Below, piece by piece: positions 1 through 6,435 of a stretch of DNA of 7,836 nucleotides. Under the pieces are notes generated by a model that made no database searches, had not been told where the DNA came from, and was given only the letters and a program-made list of their open reading frames with translations. Numbering within the stretch: the first letter of the stretch is position 1; the number at the start of each line of letters is the position of its first letter. A program made the translations under genes and the position numbers. The stretch lies in the NCBI GenBank assembly GCA_009786625.1, contig WQRT01000021.1, positions 6,294 to 14,129 on the forward strand, in the 5' to 3' direction. The stretch is from Treponema sp. Lineage in GTDB: Bacteria > Spirochaetota > Spirochaetia > Treponematales > Breznakiellaceae.

Positions 1-2022
1 GAAGATACGTCCGATATCGAAGGGAAACTCCGCGCCTTACTCGGCGCACAGGGTCAGAAGAAGGTAACTCCTTCTGTCAAGGCTCCCGCTCCTTCGGCTC
101 CGGCTCCAAAACCCAAAGCTTCGGAACAACTCAGCGAAGCTGATCTTGCGGAGCTGCGCGAATCCGTAAATGGTAAAACGCCTATTTACAAAGTCACAGT
201 TAATTTTGATGAAAGCAGTTTGATGAATACTGTCGGCGGCATTCAAGTTTACGCTGTCCTTAAAGGTTTCGGAACCATTCTTAAAACAAATCCCGATTTC
301 GATATGCTTTACGGGGATAACTTCTTCCCCACGGTTGATTATTTTATTGAATCGGATGGAAACGTAGAAAAAATTAAAAAATCAGTTGTCCTGCCTGACG
401 TAAGTCTATCGTCTTCTGTTTCAGATATTTCTTCAATGGTTGGCGGCGGTTCCGCATCAGCGGCTCCGGCTCCCAAACCAGCGGCGGCTGCGCCGAGACC
501 GGCTCCGGTTGCCGCAGCGGCAAGAGCGCCCGCGGCGGAAGCGCCCAAAGAAGCCCCAAAGGAGGCTCCGAAAGAAGCGCCAAAGGCCTCTTCAGAAAAA
601 AGCTCCGAGGACGCAAAGAAGGCGGGCAAGGAAGCAGGTTCGATACTGCGCGTAGACTCAAAACGCATCGACGACCTCTTGAATCTTGTTTCAGAGACGG
701 TTATCACTAAAGCGACCTTTAACCAGATCAACATGCAGTTCACAGAGCTTACAACGTCGCTGCGCGATATAGAGAACCAATACCGCGAAAAAATTAAAAA
801 CCTCTTTGACTCTCTGCCCAATTATCTGGAGAATATTCAGGATGGGAAGTCTGTTAAGGATGTAAGAAAAGACATAAACGAAACCTACGGCGATATCTTC
901 ACCCTTTTTGACGGCTTTGAAGCATCGTTTAAAGGTAATATGGCTAAGTTCCGTTCCACTTCGCAGAATCTGGGGCGAATCACAGGGGAGCTTCAGGAAG
1001 GCGTAATGCGCATCCGCATGGTTCCGATCAGCCAGATATTCAGCCGGTTCCCGCGTCTTGTGCGCGACCTTTCAAAATCACTTAATAAAAAGATCAATCT
1101 GGTTATCGAAGGTGAAGACACAGAACTTGATAAAACAGTTGTCGATGATCTTCTCGATCCGATTATGCACTCAGTGCGAAACTCAATCGACCACGGCATT
1201 GAATCCGCTGAAGCCCGCCGCGCCGCCGGTAAGCCGGAAGAAGGCCAGGTACTCCTTAAGGCAGCCAATGAAGGTAACATGATCGTTATCGAAATCGGTG
1301 ACGACGGTAAGGGCATCGATGTTGATTCCGTAAGAGCAAAAGCGGTTGAGCGCGGTCTTATTAGCCAGAATAAAATTCTCACCGATGTTGAAGCATTCAA
1401 TCTTATTTTCGAACCCGGTTTCTCCACCGCAAAATCGATCACAGCTATTTCTGGACGCGGTGTAGGTCTTGACGTAGTACGCCGCCAGATTGATGATCTA
1501 AACGGCACAGTTACAGTCAATTCCGAACGCGGCAAGGGGACAAAGTTTATTATCAAACTTCCTCTTACGCTCGCCATTATTCAGGGCTTGCTCGTCCGCG
1601 TCGGCACGGAGATTTACTCAATCCCAATTACATCGGTTATCGAAAGTTTAAGAATTAGACCGGAAGAGATAAAGAAGATCGACAATTACGAGGTTTTCAA
1701 TATCCGCAACGATGTTATTTCGCTTCTGCGGCTTAACAGGCTGTTCGGAATTAAAACCGAGGAAGAGCAGGATTACCATTTCATTGTAATAGTCGGAACC
1801 GCCGAGAAGAAAATGGGTTTCATGGTAGACAGCCTGATTGGCGAGGAAGATGTTGTAATTAAGCCTTTAAGGGATCAATTTACCAATTCACCGGGAATCG
1901 CCGGAGCTTCAATATTGGGAGACGGTTCGGTCTCGCTCATTATTGACGTAAGCCAGCTTCTTGAGTTGGGATTAAAAAAGGAGATGGAGCAGCGCAGAAT
2001 CCGCGAAGCTTCAATACGGTAG
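1..2022 (+). CDS. cheA: Chemotaxis histidine kinase CheA (5'-truncated by window edge)
   Basis: Cytoplasmic sensor kinase that couples chemoreceptor signals to phosphorylation of CheY/CheB. The frame is open from base 1, so the N-terminal phosphotransfer (P1) domain lies outside the window; 673 codons are visible. In order: an Ala/Pro linker (about 80-120), a P2-like response-regulator-binding domain (about 187-405), a second Ala/Pro/Lys linker (about 445-640), the P3 dimerization domain (about 643-1029), the P4 ATPase domain (about 1030-1550) and a CheW-like P5 domain (about 1555-1960). P4 has an intact N-box (HSVRNSIDHGIE from 1168), G1 (DDGKG from 1300), an F-box-like EPGFST and G2 (GRGVG from 1453), so ATP binding should be functional. 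P3 is unusual: about 95 residues separate ETVI from LQEGVM, against roughly 35 in enterobacterial CheA, as expected for Treponema-type CheA. It is followed after 6 bases by the cheW-cheR fusion, so the two are probably co-transcribed. Confidence 0.96.
   Translation, partial: EDTSDIEGKLRALLGAQGQKKVTPSVKAPAPSAPAPKPKASEQLSEADLAELRESVNGKTPIYKVTVNFDESSLMNTVGGIQVYAVLKGFGTILKTNPDFDMLYGDNFFPTVDYFIESDGNVEKIKKSVVLPDVSLSSSVSDISSMVGGGSASAAPAPKPAAAAPRPAPVAAAARAPAAEAPKEAPKEAPKEAPKASSEKSSEDAKKAGKEAGSILRVDSKRIDDLLNLVSETVITKATFNQINMQFTELTTSLRDIENQYREKIKNLFDSLPNYLENIQDGKSVKDVRKDINETYGDIFTLFDGFEASFKGNMAKFRSTSQNLGRITGELQEGVMRIRMVPISQIFSRFPRLVRDLSKSLNKKINLVIEGEDTELDKTVVDDLLDPIMHSVRNSIDHGIESAEARRAAGKPEEGQVLLKAANEGNMIVIEIGDDGKGIDVDSVRAKAVERGLISQNKILTDVEAFNLIFEPGFSTAKSITAISGRGVGLDVVRRQIDDLNGTVTVNSERGKGTKFIIKLPLTLAIIQGLLVRVGTEIYSIPITSVIESLRIRPEEIKKIDNYEVFNIRNDVISLLRLNRLFGIKTEEEQDYHFIVIVGTAEKKMGFMVDSLIGEEDVVIKPLRDQFTNSPGIAGASILGDGSVSLIIDVSQLLELGLKKEMEQRRIREASIR
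538..585 (+). repeat. Fourfold EAPK repeat in the CheA P2-P3 linker
   Basis: Four consecutive EAPK tetrapeptides lie within the Ala/Pro-rich linker between the P2-like and P3 domains of CheA. The four 12-base units differ at synonymous positions (gcg/gcc/gct and ccc/cca/ccg), so the repeat is maintained as protein and is not a fresh DNA duplication. Such charged Pro/Ala linkers are flexible tethers that let the phosphotransfer and P2 domains move relative to the kinase core. Confidence 0.8.
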
Positions 2023-2028
2023 GTAAGT

Positions 2029-3366
2029 ATGGCAGCAGTAATGAAGGATCTAGCACAGGTAAACGCCGATTTGCAGGAACAGAAAGAACGCGCGGAGAAT
2101 GTTGACTTTAAAATGGTGACATTCTCTCTTGCGGGAAAAGATTACGGCGTTGACATCATGAATGTAAAGGAAATCGCCAAGGCAGATAAATTTACATATG
2201 TACCGAATGCGGCTTCGTTCGTCCGGGGTGTTTATAACCTTCGCGGCGATATCATACCGATTATCGATCTCCGCCAGTTTTTCCATTTACCGATGGATCA
2301 CAGAAAAGACAACCTTGAGAATATGCTCATTCTCCATATCAATGATCAGGTATATGGAACAATCGTAGACAAGATCGATAAAGTTGTTGGAATTAATAAA
2401 GAGACGATTCAGCCGCCGCACCCGATTTTCGGCGACATTAACATCAAGTTTATCAGCGGCGTTGTTGAGAAACAAGGAGACCTTTACATCATCCTTGATG
2501 TTGTGCGCATCTTTACAGTAAGCGATGATGATAAAAAATCATCCCGCGGAGTCGGTGATTCCGGTGATTTCTTTGTTCCGCCTCCGGCGGCCGCGCCGGG
2601 AGAACCGGTAGTCAGCGCGAAGGCAGGAGCGAATTCCGCAATCGGATTCGTACAGGAAAGCCTCGGAGCTTTAAAGTCGTTTACAGTCTCGAACGTTAAC
2701 GACGCGTGGCTGTTTAAACGTTTCTCTGAATGGAGTATGGGCCGTTCCGGCGCTTCCCTCCAGCTTAAAACCGCCTCAGAAGCGGAAGAATTCCTTGAAA
2801 GTTTTCCTTCCCCCTGTGACGGCGAGTTCTGGTCGGACGCTTATGCCAATTCTATTAAGAAAGCTCTTCCGGAAAGTCAGGCGCAAAGCTTCAATGTCTG
2901 GAATATCGGATGCGGAAAGGGTTATGAAACCTATTCTTTCGCCTGCATACTCAGATCCAAATATCCCAATGCGCGCTTGAAAATCTGGGCGAATGATAAT
3001 GACATAATGTCTGTTTCGCAGGCTCCGAATATGTCTTTTGTGCTTGAAGAAATGCCGGATTATTGCAGACCTCATATGGTGCGCGGCGCCAAAGGATATG
3101 CGTTTGATCAGACTATAAAAGACTCGATCGTTTTTGAATACCATGATATAACTAACGATAACGCGATACCGGATGTGGATTTCATTCTTATCAGGGATGT
3201 AATTTCCTACCTCTCCGAGACCGATCAGATCAAGGTAACCAATTTTTTCACGGAAAAATTGAAAAACCGGGGAATTGCCATCATGGGGAGAAACGAGGAG
3301 CTTAACGGGCCAATGTGGCAAAGAATCGCCGATGATCCGATTTCTGCCTATTTACATTCTGTTTAA
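2029..3366 (+). CDS. CheW-CheR-like fusion, chemosensory array coupling protein
   Basis: This 445-residue protein has a complete CheW domain (about residues 26-163), a Pro/Ala/Gly linker (about 165-205) and a CheR-like methyltransferase domain (about 206-445). The CheW half would bind CheA P5 and receptor tips. The C-terminal half keeps the CheR layout: a glycine-rich AdoMet loop GCGKGYETYS (294-303, where active CheR has GCSTGEEPYS-like), ANDND (321-325, where CheR has AxDID), and IRDVISYL (388-395, where CheR has CRNVLIYF). The NETxFFR-type motif of active CheR is replaced by CDGEFWSD around 263-270. Several signature residues are therefore altered, and I infer weak or no methylation activity. 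A CheW-CheR-like fusion is known from Treponema denticola, where it is needed for ordered arrays. Start chosen at 2029: AGG at 2021-2023 overlaps the cheA stop and serves as a short ribosome site. It is almost certainly in the cheA operon. Some genomes annotate the homologue simply as cheR or cheW. Confidence 0.92.
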   Translation: MAAVMKDLAQVNADLQEQKERAENVDFKMVTFSLAGKDYGVDIMNVKEIAKADKFTYVPNAASFVRGVYNLRGDIIPIIDLRQFFHLPMDHRKDNLENMLILHINDQVYGTIVDKIDKVVGINKETIQPPHPIFGDINIKFISGVVEKQGDLYIILDVVRIFTVSDDDKKSSRGVGDSGDFFVPPPAAAPGEPVVSAKAGANSAIGFVQESLGALKSFTVSNVNDAWLFKRFSEWSMGRSGASLQLKTASEAEEFLESFPSPCDGEFWSDAYANSIKKALPESQAQSFNVWNIGCGKGYETYSFACILRSKYPNARLKIWANDNDIMSVSQAPNMSFVLEEMPDYCRPHMVRGAKGYAFDQTIKDSIVFEYHDITNDNAIPDVDFILIRDVISYLSETDQIKVTNFFTEKLKNRGIAIMGRNEELNGPMWQRIADDPISAYLHSV

Positions 3367-3378
3367 ACGTGGTATACT
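3351..3378 (+). promoter_or_regulatory. Probable internal promoter for cheX
   Basis: A -35 element TTTACA (3351-3356), a 16-base spacer and an extended -10 TGGTATACT (3370-3378) lie across the stop codon of the cheW-cheR fusion. Both hexamers match the sigma-70 consensus at 5 of 6 positions. Initiation would be near 3385, giving a leader of about 33 bases with a good ribosome site (AAGGAG, 3404-3409, 8 bases before the ATG). This suggests that cheX can be expressed independently of the upstream genes. It is a pattern match only. Confidence 0.6.
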
Positions 3379-3417
3379 GGAACTGTACAGCATACAAAAT
3401 TATAAGGAGTTAAAGGT

Positions 3418-3912
3418 ATGAGAGTTGAATATATCAACCCGTTTGTTGAATCCGCTGTGGAGGTTTTAAAAGCATATTTTCCTGAAACAATAAGAAGGAA
3501 GGAGATCTACCTAAAACCCACTTCCATGGAAATTAAGGGAGTCGCGGCGATGGTAGGCCTTGCCGGTGATGTTGAAGGCCGTGTTCTTTTCGATATGACC
3601 AAGAATACAGCTCTCGGTATCGCTGTTGAAATGACCAAGGATTTTGACGAGAAGGTCACTGTTTTCGACGAGTACGCCAAAGAGGTTATTCAGGAACTTT
3701 CAAACCAGATCACAGCTCAGGCAGTATCGAGGCTTCACGATTTGGGATTTAAATTTGACCTTACGCCTCCCGCGATTTTTACCGGGGATAACATGGTAGT
3801 TTCCACGAAGTTCGGAAACGTCGAGGCTCTTGTTGTAACGATGGATCTTGGAGCAATTGGAACAGTAGAAGTAAACGTCATTGTCCGCGAGAGCGAGCGC
3901 AGAAAGGTATAA
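3418..3912 (+). CDS. cheX: CheY-phosphate phosphatase CheX
   Basis: A 164-residue cytoplasmic protein of the CheC/CheX/FliY phosphatase family, which dephosphorylates CheY-P and ends the motor signal. The full family length is present. The single catalytic E-x-x-N motif is visible as ELSN (E93, N96) in the long helix QELSNQITAQAV, as in spirochaetal CheX, which has one active site and normally acts as a dimer. The preceding MVGLAGDVEGRVLFDM strand region and the following FTGDNMVVST segment fit the CheX fold. The start is fixed by AAGGAG 8 bases upstream. It lies 51 bases after the cheW-cheR fusion and is closed by a strong terminator. In known Treponema operons cheY follows cheX; here it does not. 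Confidence 0.95.
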   Translation: MRVEYINPFVESAVEVLKAYFPETIRRKEIYLKPTSMEIKGVAAMVGLAGDVEGRVLFDMTKNTALGIAVEMTKDFDEKVTVFDEYAKEVIQELSNQITAQAVSRLHDLGFKFDLTPPAIFTGDNMVVSTKFGNVEALVVTMDLGAIGTVEVNVIVRESERRKV

Positions 3913-3950
3913 GCTGCAAAGTTTTTACGTTGTTAAATTGTTTTTTATAA

Positions 3951-3984
3951 GGCTTTTCCAGAACATGGAAGAGCCTTTTTTTTT
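3951..3984 (+). terminator. Rho-independent terminator after cheX
   Basis: A 9-base-pair stem pairs GGCTTTTCC (3951-3959) with GGAAGAGCC (3967-3975), with one G-U pair and a 7-base loop, followed immediately by nine T (3976-3984). It begins 38 bases after the cheX stop. This marks the 3' end of the chemotaxis transcript. The opposite strand has no comparable T run, so it is mainly one-directional. Confidence 0.93.
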
Positions 3985-4024
3985 GCAGATTGATCAATTT
4001 TAAAATTTATATTTTAAAAGATTT

Positions 4025-4483
4025 TTATTTAAAAAATATTTGCACAACCTTTCCCGGCAGCGTTAAAAAATACGCCGGAAGCGGAATGCCGAATAACCTG
4101 ATTTCAAAATGCAGATGAGGCCCTGTTGAAAGTCCGGTGTTTCCCAGTGTCCCGATTACCGATTTGTGGTTTACGCTTTCTCCGGCTTCCGTCGAAATTG
4201 AATCCAAATGATAATACCTTGTTTCTATAACAACAAAATGCGATATAAGCACATATTTTCCGCGCTTGTCATCTTCTCCGGCCGCTTTGACTTTTCCCAT
4301 CGCGACAGGATTTACAGGAGTCCCCACGGCATGCGCGATATCGCTTCCCGAATGAAACCATCCGTCAAGGCCGCCGGGTCTTATTCCCCACCACGAAGAA
4401 TGTCGTCCGCCTCTTACAGGCGGCTGCATAAAAATCCCGAGCGCCGCGATAATAATTAAAATTGTAATAACTTTCTTGTTCAT
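4025..4483 (-). CDS. Small M23 (LytM-type) zinc metallopeptidase, membrane-anchored or secreted
   Basis: A 152-residue protein with an N-terminal hydrophobic stretch (about residues 4-19, after MNKK) that acts as a signal peptide or membrane anchor, so the peptidase domain would sit in the periplasm. The M23 zinc site is complete: H44 and D48 in HSGSD, H92 in YYHLDS, and H123/H125 in GPHLHFE. Family members cleave peptide cross-links in peptidoglycan or activate amidases. There is no coiled coil or LysM domain, so this is a minimal catalytic unit. The ATG at 4483 is chosen over the in-frame TTG one codon upstream because GAGG (4492-4489) lies 5 bases before it. It is transcribed toward cheX, with about 40 AT-rich bases between this stop codon and the cheX terminator. 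The substrate is not evident from sequence. Confidence 0.93.
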   Translation of the reverse strand: MNKKVITILIIIAALGIFMQPPVRGGRHSSWWGIRPGGLDGWFHSGSDIAHAVGTPVNPVAMGKVKAAGEDDKRGKYVLISHFVVIETRYYHLDSISTEAGESVNHKSVIGTLGNTGLSTGPHLHFEIRLFGIPLPAYFLTLPGKVVQIFFK

Positions 4484-4579
4484 CAAGACCTCGTTGTAAT
4501 TTTACATTTATTATGATTATATTACTATAGTTAAATATACCACCATTATTCCGCGTTTTCAGCCGTTATAAACCTTCGA

Positions 4580-4608
4580 TTGACACATTTTTTTATTTAG
4601 AGTATATT
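4580..4608 (+). promoter_or_regulatory. Promoter of the tRNA-Val gene
   Basis: A perfect -35 TTGACA (4580-4585), a 17-base spacer and TATATT (4603-4608, 5 of 6 matches) lie just upstream of the tRNA. Predicted initiation is near 4615, giving a precursor leader of about 13 bases before the mature 5' end. This is the best sigma-70-type promoter in the window. The remainder of the gap between the M23 gene and the tRNA (4484-4579) is AT-rich. It includes a TATAAT on the minus strand (4521-4516) that could be the -10 of the M23 gene, but no matching -35 is visible. Confidence 0.85.
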
Positions 4609-4627
4609 TTACCGTACACCCTTTACA

Positions 4628-4701
4628 GGGCGGTTAGCTCAGTTGGTTAGAGCACCAGCTCGACACGCTGGGGGTCACAAGTTCGAGTCTTGTATCGCCC
4701 A
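4628..4701 (+). tRNA. tRNA-Val (anticodon GAC), with C at position 33
   Basis: A full cloverleaf can be drawn by hand. The acceptor is GGGCGGT (4628-4634) with ATCGCCC (4694-4700), including one G-U pair. The D stem is GCTC/GAGC (4637-4640/4650-4653). The anticodon stem is CCAGC/GCTGG (4655-4659/4667-4671). The variable loop has 5 bases, and the T stem ACAAG/CTTGT (4677-4681/4689-4693) carries a TTCGAGT loop. The discriminator is A4701. The anticodon loop (4660-4666) reads TCGACAC, placing GAC at 34-36, which decodes GUC/GUU valine codons. Position 33 is C, not the nearly invariant U. CCA is not encoded and must be added afterwards. The gene has its own promoter and terminator, so it appears to be a single-gene transcription unit. 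Confidence 0.93.
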
Positions 4702-4708
4702 TGTCATC

Positions 4709-4737
4709 CGGCACACAGATTTGTGTGCCGTTTTTTT
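4709..4737 (+). terminator. Rho-independent terminator after the tRNA
   Basis: A perfect 9-base-pair stem pairs CGGCACACA (4709-4717) with TGTGTGCCG (4722-4730), closing a 4-base loop and followed by seven T (4731-4737). It starts 8 bases after the discriminator base and separates the tRNA from the downstream LRR gene. Confidence 0.95.
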
Positions 4738-4751
4738 ATTTTAATCACACC

Positions 4752-4781
4752 TTGTACCGGCAATATGTTCGGCATTATAAT
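4752..4781 (+). promoter_or_regulatory. Probable promoter of the LRR gene
   Basis: A perfect -10 TATAAT (4776-4781) lies 18 bases after a weak -35 TTGTAC (4752-4757). The -10 ends only 7 bases before the ATG at 4789, so initiation would fall on or next to the start codon and the mRNA would be leaderless or nearly so. No Shine-Dalgarno sequence is visible upstream of 4789, which is consistent. Confidence 0.55.
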
Positions 4782-4788
4782 TAAATCA

Positions 4789-5607
4789 ATGAAAATTATA
4801 CTTATTTCGCTTATGTTGATGCACGGCGCGGCGTTATTTGCGGACAGCGGTCTTAGAATCACCGTTCAGGAAAACAGTACCGGTCTTACTATCACAGGTT
4901 CCACAGGCAGAGCGAACACCCTTACAATACCCGAAACGATTGACGGCAGAAACGTTACAGAAATTGGCGACGGCGCTTTTATCGGTAAAGGCTTAAGAGA
5001 AGTGCAAATCCCCGATACTGTTACGGTAATAGGAAGCGGGGCTTTTTCATATAACAGGCTGCAGACTGTTACAATCGGGAATAATGTAACAACAATCGGC
5101 AGGAGCGCGTTTACATCTAACAGGCTTGTCAATGTGACATTAGGATCAGGCGTAGTCACAATCGGAAAAGGCGCTTTTTCCAGCAACATGATCGAATCGA
5201 TTACTCTGCCTGATACCGTTACTACAATTGACGATTACGCTTTTTTCAGCAACAGATTAAGAACCATAGAAATCCCCGCAAGCGTCACATTGATAGGAGA
5301 AGGCGCTTTTTCCGGCAACAGATTTACAACGGTAACAGTCGGCTCAGGAGTCACGGTAATCAGAAACGGCGCTTTTTATAATAATTTTATTACAAGCATC
5401 ACAATCCCTTCTTCGCTGCAAACTCTGGGTGACCGGGCTTTTGACTCACGTTCCTCGGACGGACGAATCAGGGAAAACGTTGTTTATACCGATACAAGCG
5501 GAAATGTTCTTTACACCACAGCCAACAGTTTCGACGCCTACTACGCCTCAAACGGCAGCCGCCCGGGAAGGTATGTTCTTCTTGACGGGAATTGGAGTAT
5601 GGAGTAG
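4789..5607 (+). CDS. Secreted BspA-type leucine-rich-repeat protein
   Basis: A 272-residue protein. The N-terminus MKIILISLMLMHGAALFADS is a typical short signal peptide (Lys, hydrophobic core, likely cleavage near LFA-DS), so it is exported. The body consists of eight LRR_5-type repeats with a pattern like (V/I)TxIGxGAFxxNxL. The AF dipeptides recur exactly every 22 residues. The tail, with FDAYYASNGSRPGRYVLLDGNW-type residues, is a C-terminal cap seen on LRR proteins of treponemes. Family members act as surface or periplasmic adhesion or binding proteins; the ligand here is unknown. The ATG at 4789 is preferred because it begins the signal peptide and the upstream frame runs back into the tRNA; an in-frame ATG at 4765 is a weaker alternative. 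No SD precedes either. It converges on the xylanase gene. Confidence 0.9.
   Translation: MKIILISLMLMHGAALFADSGLRITVQENSTGLTITGSTGRANTLTIPETIDGRNVTEIGDGAFIGKGLREVQIPDTVTVIGSGAFSYNRLQTVTIGNNVTTIGRSAFTSNRLVNVTLGSGVVTIGKGAFSSNMIESITLPDTVTTIDDYAFFSNRLRTIEIPASVTLIGEGAFSGNRFTTVTVGSGVTVIRNGAFYNNFITSITIPSSLQTLGDRAFDSRSSDGRIRENVVYTDTSGNVLYTTANSFDAYYASNGSRPGRYVLLDGNWSME
4918..5442 (+). repeat. Eight 66-bp LRR coding repeats
   Basis: The coding sequence repeats with a 66-base (22-codon) period, visible as recurring ggcgctttt-like segments that encode GAF. Eight AF dipeptides are spaced by exactly 22 residues across seven intervals. The units have diverged at the nucleotide level, so this is a protein repeat and not a recent tandem duplication. 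Confidence 0.88.
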
Positions 5608-5635
5608 GGATAGTTCCTAAACGTTTTTATTTCGC

Positions 5636-5664
5636 AAACATTAAAATTTTACTTTTAAATGTTT
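5636..5664. terminator. AT-rich hairpin between convergent genes, possible weak terminator
   Basis: AAACATTAAAA (5636-5646) can pair with TTTTAAATGTTT (5653-5664), with one bulged A at 5657 and a 6-base loop. It sits in the 75-base gap between the LRR stop (5607) and the xylanase stop (5683), where a bidirectional terminator would be expected. The stem has few G-C pairs and there is no clean T run, so the function is uncertain. Confidence 0.3.
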
Positions 5665-5682
5665 CTACACCGCAACCATCAA

Positions 5683-6396
5683 TCAACTCTGCTTCTGATA
5701 AAACTCAATCCGCGATGCGTCAAACCAGCCTGTTCCGCCGGCGGCTTCGACAAGGAATTTCGCTTCGTACATGTTGGAACCGAGTTTCATGCCGGTTTTT
5801 TCCCATTCTTTGAAATGTTCTGTAATTGAGATTGTTCCGCTTTGACGGCGGGTTTGGCGTATGCTGAAAAATTGCGGGAAGGGTTCCTTTTTGCCTTCGA
5901 TGTTCCCCGATCCGGCAGGTCTTACCGCTTGATATATAAAATACACCGCGCCGTCCATATTGAACTCGCCTTTTTTTTCCGCGTTGCCGCCGATGTTACC
6001 GGGGCCGATGATCCCGTTTCCAAACCAGTCGTCCACAATGTACCATTCAATCATCGGGTTTTTTGACCAGCCGTAAATCGATATATATGAATAAGAGCCG
6101 CCTGTTCCGTCCGCGGATCGATTGAAATCAAAATCGCATAATATATTACCATATTCTGTGTAAGGTTTTCCTTTATTCCAGTAATACCCGATACGTCCTA
6201 AAAAATCATTCGGGTTATTCCATTCCGCTCTGAAGGCCGCGCCTCCGTCCAGCCCGTGCCATATAAGACGGTTATCGTTTCCTTCGGCGCTCCATATTTC
6301 GTAGAAGTATGGCGAGCCGGGTAACGGCTTGCTTCCTTTACTGTTGCCGGAAAAAATTATTTCGCCTTGTTTATCTGATCTCCCGTCTATTTCCAT
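5683..6396 (-). CDS. GH11 endo-1,4-beta-xylanase without signal peptide
   Basis: A 237-residue protein recognisable as glycoside hydrolase family 11, which hydrolyses internal beta-1,4 bonds of xylan with retention of configuration. Visible landmarks are IYGWSKNPMIEWYIVDDW with the nucleophile E117, the cord/thumb region GEFNMDGAVYFIYQAVRP, FFSIRQTRRQSGTISITEHF, and the acid/base E217 in LVEAAGGTG. The catalytic glutamates are 100 residues apart (94 in the Bacillus circulans enzyme). The thumb lacks the usual PSI tip. The residue before the NDF phenylalanine, equivalent to B. circulans N35, is Asp (D64), which in this family goes with an acidic pH optimum. The start is fixed by GAGGAG (6408-6403) six bases before the ATG at 6396. 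The N-terminus MEIDGRSDKQGE is hydrophilic, so no export signal is seen. There is no carbohydrate-binding module. Confidence 0.9.
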   Translation of the reverse strand: MEIDGRSDKQGEIIFSGNSKGSKPLPGSPYFYEIWSAEGNDNRLIWHGLDGGAAFRAEWNNPNDFLGRIGYYWNKGKPYTEYGNILCDFDFNRSADGTGGSYSYISIYGWSKNPMIEWYIVDDWFGNGIIGPGNIGGNAEKKGEFNMDGAVYFIYQAVRPAGSGNIEGKKEPFPQFFSIRQTRRQSGTISITEHFKEWEKTGMKLGSNMYEAKFLVEAAGGTGWFDASRIEFYQKQS

Positions 6397-6435
6397 TTTG
6401 TTCTCCTCATAAATTCCGAATAAGCGGCAATTGTT

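Noticed and set aside
339..821. Long open frames on the minus strand and in alternative + frames opposite the CheA Ala/Pro linker.
   Set aside because: They arise from the GC-rich Ala/Pro/Lys codons of the real CheA frame, have low-complexity products, no ribosome sites and no recognisable domain.
4690..4788. An upstream extension of the LRR protein beginning inside the tRNA.
   Set aside because: It would overlap the tRNA T arm and the terminator hairpin, and would place 33 residues before an otherwise perfect signal peptide.
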